NCBI GenBank assembly: GCA_947561715.1
Contig: OX387198.1
Location: forward strand, 868,001 to 932,000
Length of the DNA: 64,000 nt
Source of the DNA: Ascidia mentula
Lineage: Eukaryota > Chordata > Ascidiacea > Phlebobranchia > Ascidiidae
Direction of reading: 5' to 3'
Both the position numbers and the translations under genes were made by a program. Under the pieces are notes generated by a model that searched no databases, had not been told where the DNA came from, and saw only the letters and a list, made by a program, of their open reading frames with translations. Below are positions 28,201-41,340 of the stretch, piece after piece. Each line of letters starts with the position of its first letter. Within the stretch, counting starts at the first letter, position 1.

Positions 28201-28557
28201 CCGTATCCTCTTTCACGCCATTGTCGTCGTCAGTCATATTGATACTGAATTTACCAGAAATTACCATTGATGTTAGCCGATTAAAATGTGTCTGAAGTAA
28301 TGAGGATGATGTTTCGCAGTTAGTCAACACAATAAAACTTTCCACAGCAATGTCTAAGTCTGCAATCGTCTCACAATTAAAAAAAACATTGAGCCAAAAC
28401 AAGTAAGTTTTTGACAGTTTGGAACTTTTGCAATGTTTGCTGCACAACGACTTCGCTGCTTTCATTGCATGGCTATAACAATTGTGAACAACAGTTTTTT
28501 TTAGGTCGCCGTAATTTGGAACTCCTGTCGCAATGCGGTAACAACGGATATGGTGGC
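25220..28557 (-). CDS. Transposase exon 2: DDE end, Ulp1 (C48) protease, USP (C19) deubiquitinase
   Basis: Second exon of the element's transposase, residues about 1219-2330. Order: a C2H-like motif HNCYSHAMKA (about 1245); catalytic Glu in GIIEEHFGDLK (about 1460) with downstream FVSKYYDAI; a basic linker; a Ulp1-type cysteine protease (about 1650-1800) with WLTDNVV, His in NGHFVILWF, Asp in LYDSTG, Gln in VYQSD and Cys in SSCGLCVC; then a USP domain (about 1847-2112) with Cys box LPNLYNNCWLNSVLQAL, QQDPTEFL, zinc pairs CKTC and CSHC, His box SGHYLTY, FNDD and CILFYK. A 220-residue tail of unknown fold follows. All expected catalytic residues of both proteases are visible. There is no usable start codon upstream (only TTG after a stop), so this must be spliced. 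The proposed acceptor is TATAG|GCCACC at 28557/28558. Confidence 0.85.
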
Positions 28558-28914
28558 CTATACATTTTTCCATAAGAAAAAAAAATTCGTTTCGAATTTC
28601 GTTTTCCCGAAACAAATTTTGTTTTGAAATAATCAATTTTGTTTCCAAAAGCAAAATTCGAAACAGAGTTCAAAACGAATTTGAGAAAAGGTGGTTATGG
28701 TCAAAAACGAAATTCGAAACAAATTTTTTGGAAAAACTTTTTTCAAAAAGTGAATATCGCTTGATGGAAACAAAGAGCTGATATTTAATATAATGACGTC
28801 AGTATTCAAAAACATATTTTTGTAAACAAATTTTGTTAACAAATCAAAGACCGTTTTGAAATGCCCAAATTTTGTCGTATCAAAAATGAAACTGTGAAAA
28901 CAAAATTTGTTTTC

Positions 28915-31900
28915 GAAACAAAATTCGTTTACAAATGCCTTTAGTACTTTACTCACTATGTTGTAAACAGTGGGAAACAAATTATGTTTTCGAAACAAAA
29001 TTCGTTTACAAATGCTTTTGGATCGTTACTATCTATGTTGCCCATAGCGGAAAACAAAATTCGTTTCCGAAACAAAATTCGTTTACAAATGCCTTTGGAT
29101 CGTTACTATCTATGTTGACCGAAGCGGAAACAAAATTTGTTTTCGAAACAAAATTCGTTCACAAATGCCTTTGGATTGTTACTATCTATGTTGCCCATAG
29201 CAGGAAACAAAATTTGTTTTCGAAACAAAATTAGTTTACAAATGCCTTTGGATAGTTACTATCTATATTGCCCATAGCGGGAAACAAAATTCGTTTTCGG
29301 AACAAAATTCGTTTACAAATGCCTTTGGTTCGTTACTCACCATGATGTCTATACCGGGAAACAAAATTCGTTTACAAATGCCTTTGGATCGTTACTATCT
29401 ATGTTGCCCATAGCGGAAACAAAATTTCTTTTCGAAACAAAATTCGTTTACAAATGCCTTTGGATCGTTACTATCTATGTTGCCCATAGCGGAAACAAAA
29501 TTTCTTTTCGAAACAAAATTCGTTTACAAATGCCTTTGTATCGTTACTATCTATGTTGCCCATAGCGGGAAACAAAATTCGTTTTCGAAACAAAATTCGT
29601 TTACAAATGCCTTTGGATCGTTACTATCTATGTTGCACATAGCGGGAAACAAAATTCGTTTTCGAAACAAAATTCGTTTACAAATGCCTTTGTATCGTTA
29701 CTATCTATGTTGCCCATAGCAGGAAACAAAATTTGTTTTCGAAACAAAATTCGTTTACAAATGCCTTTGGTTCGTTACTATCTATGTTGCCCATAGCGGG
29801 AAACAAAATTCGTTTTCGAAACAAAATTCGTTCACAAATGCCTTTGTGTCGTTACTATCTATGTTGCACATAGCGGGAAACAAAATTTGTTTTCGAAACA
29901 AAATTCGTTTACAAATGCCTTTGGTTCGTTACTATCTATGTTGCCCATAACGGGAAACAAAATTCGTTTTCGAAACAAAATTCGTTTACAAATGCCTTTT
30001 GTATCGTTACTATCTATGTTGCCCAAAGCGGGAAACAAAATTCGTTTTCGAAACAAAATTCGTTTACAAATGCCTTTGGATCGTTACTATCTATGTTGCC
30101 CATAGCAGGAAACACAATTTGTTTTCGAAACAAAATTCGTTTACAAATGCCTTTGGTTCGTTACTCACCATGATGTATATACCGGGAAACAAAAATTCGT
30201 TTTCGAAACTAATTTCGTTTTCAAATGCTTTGGTTCGTTACTCACCATGTTGTACATAGTGGGAAACATAATTTGTTTTCGAAACAAAATTCGTTTACAA
30301 ATGCCTTTGGATCGTTACTATCTATGTTGCACATAGCAGGAAACAAAATTCGTTTTCGAAACAAAATTCGTTTACAAATGCCTTTGGATCGTTGCTATCT
30401 ATGTTGCCCATAGCGGGAAACAAAATTCGTTTTCGAAACAAAATTCGTTTACAAATGCTTTTGGATCGTTACTATCTATGTTGCCCATAGCGGGAAACAA
30501 AATTCGTTTTCGAAACAAAATTCGTTTACAAATGCCTTTGGATCGTTACTATCAATGTTGCCCATAGCGGGAAACAAAATTCGTTTTCGAAACAAAATTC
30601 GTTTACAAATGCCTTTGGATCGTTACTATCTATGTTGCCCATAGCAGGAAACATAATTTGTTTTCGAAACAAAATTCGTTTACAAATGCCTTTAGCACTT
30701 TACTGACTATGTTGTAAACAGTGGGAAACAAATTATGTTTTCGAAACAAAATTCGTTTACAAATGCTTTTGGATCGTTACTATCTATGTTGCCCATAGCG
30801 GAAAACAAAATTCGTTTCCGAAACAAAATTCGTTTACAAATGCCTTTGGATCGTTACTATCTATGTTGCCCGAAGCGGAAACAAAATTTGTTTTCGAAAC
30901 AAAATTCGTTCACAAATGCCTTTGGATCGTTACTATCTATGTTGCCCATAGCAGGAAACAAAATTTGTTTTCGAAACAAAATTAGTTTACAAATGCCTTT
31001 GGATAGTTACTATCTATATTGCCCATAGCGGGAAACAAAATTTGTTTTCGGAACAAAATTAGTTTACAAATGCCTTTGGTTCGTTACTCACCATGATGTC
31101 TATACCGGGAAACAAAATTCGTTTACAAATGCCTTTGGATCGTTACTATCTATGTTGCCCATAGCGGAAACAAAATTTGTTTTCGAAACAAAATTCGTTT
31201 ACAAATGCCTTTGGATCGTTGCTATCTATGTTGCCCATAGCGGGAAACAAAATTCGTTTTCGAAACAAAATTCGTTTACAAATGCCTTTGGATCGTTGCT
31301 ATCTATGTTGCCCATAGCGGGAAACAAAATTCGTTTTCGAAACAAAATTCGTTTACAAATGCTTTTGGATCGTTACTATCTATGTTGCCCATAGCGGGAA
31401 ACAAAATTCGTTTTCGAAATAAAATTCGTTTACAAATGCCTTTGGATCGTTACTATCAATGTTGCCCATAGCGGGAAACAAAATTCGTTTTCGAAACAAA
31501 ATTCGTTTACAAATGCCTTTGGATCGTTACTATCTATGTTGCCCATAGCAGGAAACATAATTTGTTTTCGAAACAAAATTCGTTTTCAAATGACTTTGAT
31601 CCGTTACTCACCATGTTGTACAAAGTGGGAAACATTATTTGTTTTCGCAACAAAATTCGTTTATAAATGCCTTTGGTTCGTTACTCACCATGATGTCTAT
31701 ACCGGGAAACAAAAATTCGTTTTCGAAATTAATTTCGTTTACAAATGCTTTGGTTCGTTACTCACCATGTTGTACATAGTGGGAAACATAATTTGTTTTC
31801 GAAACAAAATTCGTTTACAAATGCTTTGGATCGTCACTATCTATGTTGTACATAGTGGGAAACATAATTTGTTTCCGAAACAAAATTCGTTTTCAAAGGA

Positions 31901-31960
31901 TTTTGATCCGTTACTCACTATAGTGACCATAGTGGGAAACCAAATTTGTATTTGTGTTTA
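28915..31960 (+). repeat. Satellite A array, 77-bp unit, about 39 copies
   Basis: Unit of 76-77 bp: GGATCGTTACTATCTATGTT, then GCCCATAGCGGGAAACAAAA, then two copies of an AAACAAAATTCG motif and TTTACAAATGCCTTT. A 1.75-kb block is duplicated: the marker ACTTTACTSACTATGTTGTA at about 28946 returns at 30698, and ACTCACCATGATGTCTATAC at about 29335 returns at 31087. Short frames inside are not genes. Flanking 28570-28900 is a diverged version of the same AAATTCGTTT motif. Confidence 0.93.
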
Positions 31961-32039
31961 AAACTTCACGTCAATTGACTTCAAAATAAAGCAAAGGTAG
32001 GCGGCCAATCATGCCTTAGCAGTTTTCACTGCTCGTTTC

Positions 32040-32634
32040 GTACTGGCATCTAGTATTTGTGTGCAAAACTTCAAGTCCCCTGATATTAAAATGTTCAAAT
32101 CACAGGCGGGCAACTCTCAAAATTACATAATTCCGCCGAACCTTAGCCACCGTAGTGCCAAACATGCGTTTTCGGTCGCGAATAAAAAACTAAAGGACAT
32201 AGGCCAATTAGGTTTTTATTGTTCGTTTTGTACTGGCATCTAATATTTGTGTGCAAAATTTCAAGTCGCTTGATATAAAATTGTTCAAATCACAGGCGGG
32301 CAACTCTCAAAATTACGTAATTCCGCCGAAACTTAGCCACCATAGAGCCAAACATGCGTTTTCCTTCCCGAATAAAAAACTAAAAGACATAGGCCAATTA
32401 GGTTTTCACTGTTCGTTTTCTACTGGCATTTACTATTTGTGTGCAAAATTTCAAGTCGCTTGATATAAAAATGTTCAAATCGCAGGCGGGAAGATCTCCA
32501 AATCAGTTAATTCCGCCGAACCTTAGCCAGCATCATAGTTTGAGCATGCGTTGTTGTTCACCAACAAATTTCCAAAGGACATAGGCTAATTTGGTTTCCA
32601 CCGCCCACTTTGTATTGGCATCTAGTATTTGTGT
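32040..32634 (+). repeat. Satellite B, direct-orientation block, about 3 copies of 190 bp
   Basis: Three diverged units reading GGCATCTAGTATTTGTGTGC, TTCAAGTCGCTTGATAT, CAGGCGGGCAACTCTC and ACTAAAGGACATAGGCCAAT. They are the reverse complement of the main array that follows. The orientation switch lies near 32,634, where CTAGTATTTGTGT meets CCTTTCGAATTTTATTGG. Confidence 0.9.
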
Positions 32635-35600
32635 CCTTTCGAATTTTATTGGTGAACGAAAACGTATGTTCGAAACTATGTGGCTAAGGATCGGCGAAAT
32701 CCTAACTCAAATTGACAGCTGCCCGCCTGCAATTTGAACATTTTTATATCAAGCGACTTGAAATTTTGCACACAAATACTAGATGCCAGTGCAAAACGAA
32801 CAAGAAAAACCAAATTGGCCTATGTCTTTTAGTTTTTTATTCGCGAACGAAAAGGCATGTTTGACACTATGGTGGCTAAGGTTCGGCGAAATTTACTCAA
32901 ATTGACAGTTGCCCGCTTGCAATTTGAACATTTTTATATCAAGCGACTTGAAATTTTGCACACAAATACTAGATGCCAGTATACAAAACAAGCAGTGAAA
33001 ACCAAATTGGCCTATATCTTTTAGTTTTTTATTCGCGAAGGAAAACGCATGTTTCACACTATGGTGGCTAAGGTTCGGCGAAATTAACTCAAATTGACAG
33101 TTGACCGCCTGCAATTTGAACATTTTTATATCAAGCGACTTGAAATTTTGCACACAAATACTAAATGCCAGTGCAAAACAAGCAGTGAAAGCCAAATTGG
33201 CCTATGTCCTTTAGTTTTTTATTCGCGACCGAAAACGCATGTTTGACTCTATGGTGGCTACGGTTCGTCGAAATTAACTCAAATTGACAGTTGCCCGCTT
33301 GCAATTTGAACATTTTTATATCAAGCGACTTGAAATTTTGCACACAAATACTAGATGCCAGTGCAAAACGAACAAGAAAAACCAAATTGGCCTATGTCCT
33401 TTAGTTTTATATTCGCGAACGAAAAGGCATGTTTGACACTATGGTGGCTAAGGTTCGGCGAAATTTACTCAAATTGACAGTTGCTCGCTTGCAATTTGAA
33501 CATTTTTATATCAAGCGACTTGAAATTTTGCACACAAATACTAGACGCCAGTATACAAAACAAGCAGTGAAAACCAAATTGGCCTATATCTTTTAGTTTT
33601 TTGTTCGCGAAGGAAAACGCATGTTTCACACTATGGTGGCTATAAAGGTTCGGCGAAATTAACTCAAATTGACAGTTGACCGCCTGCAATTTGAACATTT
33701 TTATATCAAGCGACTTGAAATTTTGCACACAAATACTAAATGCCAGTGCAAAACAAGCAGTGAAAACCAAATTGGCCTATGTCCTTTAGTTTTTTGTACG
33801 CGACCGAAAACGCATGTTTGACTCTATGGTGGCTAAGGTTCGTCGAAATTAACTCAAATTGACAGTTGCCCGCTTGCAATTTAAACATTTTTATATCAAG
33901 CGACTTGAAATTTTGCACACAAATACTAAATGCCAGTGCAAAACAAGCAGTGAAAACCAAATTGGCCTATGTCCTTTAGTTTTTTATTCGCGACCGAAAA
34001 CGCATGTTTGACTCTATGATGGCAAAGGTTCGTCGAAATTAACTCAAATTGGCAGTTGCTCGCCTGCAATTTGAACATTTATATTTAAAGCGACTTGAAA
34101 TTTTGCACACAAATACTAGATGCCAGTGCAAAACGAACAAGAAAGACCAAATTGGCCTATGTCTTTTAGTTTTATATTCGCGAACGAAAAGGCATGTTTG
34201 ACACTATGGTGGCTAAGGTTCGGCGAAATTTACTCAAATTGACAGTTGCCCGCTTGCAATTTGAACATTTTTACATCAAGCGACTTGAAATTTTGCACAC
34301 AAATACTACATGCCAGTACAAAACGAGCAGTGAAAACCAAATTGGCCTATGTTGTTTAGTTTTTTATTCGCGACCGAAAACGCATGTTTGACACTATGGT
34401 GGCAAAAGTTCGTCGAAATTAACTCAAATTGACAGTTGCCCGCCTGCAATTTGAACATTTTTATATCAAGCGACTTGAAATTTTGCACACAAATACTAGA
34501 TGCCAGTACAAAACGAGCAGTGAAAACCAAATTGGCCTATGTCCTTTAGTTTTTTATTCGCGACCGAAAACGCATGTTTGACACTATGGTGGCTAAGGAT
34601 CGGCGAAATTAACTCAAATTGACAGTTGCCCGCTTGCAATTTCAACATTTTTATGTCAAGAGACTTGAAATTTTGCACACAAATACTAGATGCCAGTACA
34701 AAACGAGCAGAGCAAACCAAATTGGCCTATATCCTTTAGTTTTTTATTCGCGACCGAAAACGCATGTTTGGCACTATGGTTGCCAAGGATCGACGAAATT
34801 AACTCAAATTGAGAGTTGCCCGTCTGCAATTTGAACATTTTTATATCAAGCGACTTAAAATTTTGCACATAAATACTAGATGCCAGTGCAAAACGAGCAG
34901 TGAAAACCAAATTGGCCTATGTCCTTTAGTTTTTTATTCGCGACCGAAAACGCATGTTTGACACTATGGTGGCTAAGGTTCGTCGAATTTAACTCAAATT
35001 GACAGTTGCCCGCTTGCAATTTGAACATTTTTATATCAAGCGACTTGAAATTTTGCACACAAATACTACATGCCAGTACAAAACGAGCAGTGAAAACCAA
35101 ATTGGCCTATGTCATTTAGTTTTTTATTCGCGACCGAAAACGCATGTTTCACACTATGGTGGCTATAAAGGTTCGGCGAAATTAACTCAAATTGACAGTT
35201 GACCGCCTGCAATTTGAACATTTTTATATCAAGCGACTTGAAATTTTGCACACAAATACTAAATGCCAGTGCAAAACAAGCAGTGAAAACCAAATTGGCC
35301 TATGTCCTTTAGTTTTTTATTCGCGACCGAAAACGCATGTTTGACTCTATGGTGGCAAAGGTTCGTCGAAATTAACTCAAATTGGCAGTTGCTCGCCTGC
35401 AATTTGAACATTTATATTTAAAGCGACTTGAAATTTTGCACACAAATACTAGATGCCAGTGCAAAACGAACAAGAAAGACCAAATTGGCCTATGTCTTTT
35501 AGTTTTATATTCGCGAACGAAAAGGCATGTTTGACACTATGGTGGCTAAGGTTCGGCGAAATTTACTCAAATTGACAGTTGCCCGCTTGCAATTTGAACA

Positions 35601-38600
35601 TTTTTACATCAAGCGACTTGAAATTTTGCACACAAATACTACATGCCAGTACAAAACGAGCAGTGAAAACCAAATTGGCCTATGTTGTTTAGTTTTTTAT
35701 TCGCGACCGAAAACGCATGTTTGACTCTATGGTGGCAAAAGTTCGTCGAAATTTACTCAAATTGACAGTTGCCCGCTTGCAATTTGAACATTTTTACATC
35801 AAGCGACTTGAAATTTTGCACACAAATACTACATGCCAGTACAAAACGAGCAGTGAAAACCAAATTGGCCTATGTTGTTTAGTTTTTTATTCGCGACCGA
35901 AAACGCATGTTTGACTCTATGGTGGCAAAAGTTCGTCGAAATTTACTCAAATTGACAGTTGCCCGCTTGCAATTTGAACATTTTTACATCAAGCGACTTG
36001 AAATTTTGCACACAAATACTACATGCCAGTACAAAACGAGCAGTGAAAACCAAATTGGCCTATGTTGTTTAGTTTTTTATTCGCGACCGAAAACGCATGT
36101 TTGACACTATGGTGGCTAAGGATCGGCGAAATTAACTCAAATTGACAGTTGCCCGCTTGCAATTTGAACATTTTTATGTCAAGAGACTTGAAATTTTGCA
36201 CACAAATACTAGATGCCAGTACAAAACGAGCAGAGCAAACCAAATTGGCCTACATCCTTTAGTTTTTTATTCGCGACCGAAAACGCATGTTTGGCACTAT
36301 GGTTGCCAAGGATCGGCGAAATTAACTCAAATTGACAGTTGCCCGCCTGCAATTTGAACATTTTTATATCAAGCGACTTGAAATTTTGCACATAAATACT
36401 AGATGCCAGTGCAAAACGAGCAGTGAAAACCAAATTGGCCTATGTCCTTTAGCTTTTTATTCGCGACCGAAAACGCATGTTTGACTCTATGGTGGCTAAG
36501 GTTCGTCGAATTTAACTCATATTGACAGTTGCCCGCTTGTAATTTGAACATTTTTATATCAAGCGACTTGAAATTTTGCACATAAATACTAGATGCCAGT
36601 GCAAAACGAGCAGTGAAAACCAAATTGGCCTATGTCCTTTAGTTTTATATTCGTGACCGAAAACGCATGTTTGACACTTTGGTGGCTAAGGTTCGGCGAA
36701 ATTTACTCAAATTGACAGTTGCCCGCTTGCAATTTGAACATTTTTATAACAAGCGACTTGAAATTTTGCACACAAATACTACTTGCCAGTACAAAACAAG
36801 CAGTGAAAACCAAATTGGCCTATGTCTTTTAGTATTTTATTCGCGACCGAAAACGCATGTTTGGCACTATGGTGGCTAAGTTTCAGCGAAATTAACAAAA
36901 ATTGACAGTTGCCCGCTTGCAATTTGAACATTTTTACATCAAGCGACTTGAAATTTTGCACACAAATACTAGATGCCAGTACAAAACGAGCAGTGAAAAC
37001 CAAATTGGCCTATGTCCTTTAGTTTTTTATTCGCGACCGAAAACGCATGTTTGACACTATGGTGGCTAAGGATCGGCGAAATTAACTCAAATTGACAGTT
37101 GCCCGCTTGCAATTTGAACATTTTTATATCAAGCGACTTGAAATTTTGCACACAAATACTAGATGCCAGTACAAAACGAGCAGAGCAAACCAAATTGGCC
37201 TACATCCTTTAGTTTTTTATTCGCGACCGAAAACGCATGTTTGGCACTATGGTTGCCAAGGATCGGCGAAATTAACTCAAATTGAGAGTTGCCCGCCTGC
37301 AATTTGAACATTTTTATATCAAGCGACTTGAAATTTTGCACATAAATACTACATGCCAGTGCAAAACGAGCAGTGAAAACCAAATTGGCCTATGTCCTTT
37401 AGCTTTTTATTCGCGACCGAAAACGCATGTTTGACTCTATGGTGGCTAAGGTTCGTCGAATTTAACTCATATTGACAGTTGCCCGCTTGTAATTTGAACA
37501 TTTTTATATCAAGCGACTTGAAATTTTGCACATAAATACTAGATGCCAGTGCAAAACGAGCAGTGAAAACCAAATTGGCCTATGTCCTTTAGTTTTATAT
37601 TCGTGACCGAAAACGCATGTTTGACACTTTGGTGGCTAAGGTTCGGCGAAATTTACTCAAATTGAGAGTTGCCCGCTTGCAATTTGAACATTTTTATAAC
37701 AAGCGACTTGAAATTTTGCACACAAATACTACTTGCCAGTACAAAACAAGCAGTGAAAACCAAATTGGCCTATGTCTTTTAGTATTTTATTCGCGACCGA
37801 AAACGCATGTTTGGCACTATGGTGGCTAAGTTTCAGCGAAATTAACAAAAATTGACAGTTGCCCGCTTGCAATTTGAACATTTTTACATCAAGCGACTTG
37901 AAATTTTGCACACAAATACTAGATGCCAGTACAAAACGAGCAGTGAAAACCAAATTGGCCTATGTCCTTTAGTTTTTTATTCGCGACCGAAAACGCATGT
38001 TTGACACTATGGTGGCTAAGGATCGGCGAAATTAACTCAAATTGACAGTTGCCCGCTTGCAATTTGAACATTTTTATATCAAGCGACTTGAAATTTTGCA
38101 CACAAATACTAGATGCCAGTACAAAACGAGCAGAGCAAACCAAATTGGCCTACATCCTTTAGTTTTTTATTCGCGACCGAAAACGCATGTTTGGCACTAT
38201 GGTTGCCAAGGATCGGCGAAATTAACTCAAATTGAGAGTTGCCCGCCTGCAATTTGAACATTTTTATATCAAGCGACTTGAAATTTTGCACATAAATACT
38301 ACATGCCAGTGCAAAACGAGCAGTGAAAACCAAATTGGCCTATGTCCTTTAGCTTTTTATTCGCGACCGAAAACGCATGTTTGACTCTATGGTGGCTAAG
38401 GTTCGTCGAATTTAACTCATATTGACAGTTGCCCGCTTGTAATTTGAACATTTTTATATCAAGCGACTTGAAATTTTGCACATAAATACTAGATGCCAGT
38501 GCAAAACGAGCAGTGAAAACCAAATTGGCCTATGTCCTTTAGTTTTATATTCGTGACCGAAAACGCATGTTTGACACTTTGGTGGCTAAGGTTCGGCGAA

Positions 38601-41340
38601 ATTTACTCAAATTGAGAGTTGCCCGCTTGCAATTTGAACATTTTTATAACAAGCGACTTGAAATTTTGCACACAAATACTACTTGCCAGTACAAAACAAG
38701 CAGTGAAAACCAAATTGGCCTATGTCTTTTAGTATTTTATTCGCGACCGAAAACGCATGTTTGGCACTATGGTGGCTAAGTTTCAGCGAAATTAACAAAA
38801 ATTGACAGTTGCCCGCTTGCAATTTGAACATTTTTACATCAAGCGACTTGAAATTTTGCACACAAATACTAGATGCCAGTACAAAACGAGCAGTGAAAAC
38901 CAAATTGGCCTATGTCCTTTAGTTTTTTATTCGCGACCGAAAACGCATGTTTGACACTATGGTGGCTAAGGATCGGCGAAATTAACTCAAATTGACAGTT
39001 GCCCGCTTGCAATTTGAACATTTTTATATCAAGCGACTTGAAATTTTGCACACAAATACTAGATGCCAGTACAAAACGAGCAGAGCAAACCAAATTGGCC
39101 TACATCCTTTAGTTTTTTATTCGCGACCGAAAACGCATGTTTGACTCTATGGTGGCTAAGGTTCGTCGAAATTAACTCAAATTAACAGTTGCCCGCTTGC
39201 AATTTAAACATTTTTATATCAAGCGACTTGAAATTTTGCACACAAATACTACATGCCAGTACAAAACGAGCAGTGAAAACCAAATTGGCCTATGTCCTTT
39301 AGTTTTTTATTCGCGACCGAAAACGCATGTTTCACACTATGGTGGCTAAGGTTCGTCGAATTTAACTCAAATTGACAGTTGCCCGCTTGCAATTTCAACA
39401 TTTTTATATCAAGCGACTTGAAATTTTGCACACAAATACTATATGCCAGTACAAAACGAGCAGTGAAAACCAAATTGGCCTATGTCCTTTAGTTTTTTAT
39501 TCGCGACCGAAAACGCATGTTTCACACTATGGTGGCTAAGGTTCGTCGAATTTAACTCAAATTGACAGTTGCCCGCTTGCAATTTCAACATTTTTATATC
39601 AAGCGACTTGAAATTTTGCACACAAATACTATATGCCAGTACAAAACGAGCAGTGAAAACGAAATTGGCCTATGTCTTTTAGTTTTTTATTCGCGACCGA
39701 AAACGCATGTTTGACTCTATGGTGGCAAAGGTTAGTCGAAATTAACTCAAATTGACAGTTGCCCGCTTGCAATTTGAACATTTTTATATCAAGCGACTTG
39801 AAATTTTGCACACAAATACTAAATGCCAGTACAAAACGAGCAGAGCAAACCAAATTGGCCTACATCCTTTAGTTTTTTATTCGTGACCGAAAACGCATGT
39901 TTGGCACTATGGTTGCCAAGGATCGGCGAAATTAACTCAAATTGAGATTTGCCCGCCTGCAATTTGAACATTTTTATATCAAGCGACTTGAAATTTTGCA
40001 CATAAATACTAGATGCCAGTGCAAAACGAGCAGTAAAAACCAAATTGGCCTATATACTTTAGTATTTTATTCGCGACCGAAAACGCATGTTTGACTCTAT
40101 GGTGGCTAAGGTTCGTCGAATTTAACTCAAATTGACAGTTGCCCGCTTGTAATTTGAACATTTTTATATCAAGCGACTTGAAATTTTGCACATAAATACT
40201 AGATGCCAGTGCAAAACGAGCAGTGAAAACCAAATTGGCCTATGTCCTTTAGTTTTTTATTCGCGACCGAAAACGCATGTTTGACACTATGGTGGCTAAG
40301 GTTCGTCGAAATTAACTCAAATTAACAGTTGCCCGCTTGCAATTTGAACATTTTTATATCAAGCGACTTGAAATTTTGCACACAAATACTACATGCCAGT
40401 AGAAAACGAGCAGTGAAAACCAAATTGGCCTATGTTATTTAGTTTTTTATTCGCGACCGAAAACGCATGTTTGACTCTATGGTGGCAAAGGTTAGTCGAA
40501 ATTAACTCAAATTGACAGTTGCCCGCTTGCAATTTGAACATTTTTTTATCAAGCGACTTGAAATTTTGCACACAAATACTAAATGCCAGTGCAAAACGAA
40601 CAAGAAAAACCAAATTGGCCTATGTCCTTTAGTTTTTTATTTGCGTCCGAAAACGCATGTTTGAGACTATGGTGGCTAAGGATCGGCGAAATTAACTCAA
40701 ATTGACAGTTGCCCGCCTGCAATTTGAACATTTTTATATCAAGCGACTTGAAATTTTGCACACAAATACTAGATGCCAGTACAAAACGAGCAGTGAAAAC
40801 CAAATTGGTCTATGTCTTTTAGTTTTTTATTCGCTACCGAAAACGCATGTTTGACACCATGGTGGCTAAGGTTCGTCGAAATTAACTCAAATTGACAGTT
40901 GCCCGCCTGCAATTTGAACATTTTTATATCAAGCGACTTGAAATTTTGCACACAAATACTAGATGCCAGTGCAAAACGAACAATAAAATCCAAATTGGCC
41001 TATGTCTTTTAGTTTTTTATTCGCGACCGAAAACGCATGTTGGACACTATGGTGACCAAGGATCGGCGAAATTAACTCAAATTGACAGTTGCCCGCCTGC
41101 AATTTGAACATTTTTATATTTATTTTTATATCAAGCGACTTGAAATTTTGCACACAAATACTAGATGCCAGTACAAATCGAGCAGTGAAAATCAAATTGG
41201 CCTATGTCCTTTAGAATTTTGTTGCTGATCGAAAACGCATGTTTGAGACCTTATAGTGGCTAAGGTTCGGCGGAAATAATTGATTTTGAGAGTTGACCGC
41301 CTGCGATGGTGCTCGAAAAATTTTTTGACATTTTTGAATC
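32635..41340 (-). repeat. Satellite B main array, 190-bp unit, about 45 copies
   Basis: Unit length is 190 bp, with landmarks TTGCCCGCTTGCAATTTGAA, TATCAAGCGACTTGAAATT, TTGCACACAAATACTAG, AAATTGGCCTATGTCC and TCGCGACCGAAAACGCATG. Between about 36,590 and 39,440 five monomers form a higher-order unit of 950 bp repeated three times: near-identical variants sit at 36779, 37729 and 38679, and at 36969, 37919 and 38869. Three identical single units stand at 35527, 35717 and 35907. Both strands of most units happen to be open for 65-75 codons; as 190 is not a multiple of three, these cannot be one long protein. Confidence 0.95.

Noticed and set aside
28558..28654. Upstream extension of the second transposase frame as a separate gene starting at TTG
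   Set aside because: The extra residues come from satellite A sequence, the only starts are non-ATG after a stop, and a phase-matched acceptor removes them.
32893..41195. Dozens of similar 65-75-codon frames on both strands, looking like a multigene family of small proteins
   Set aside because: They repeat every 190 bp with the satellite, overlap on both strands, and the unit length is not divisible by three.
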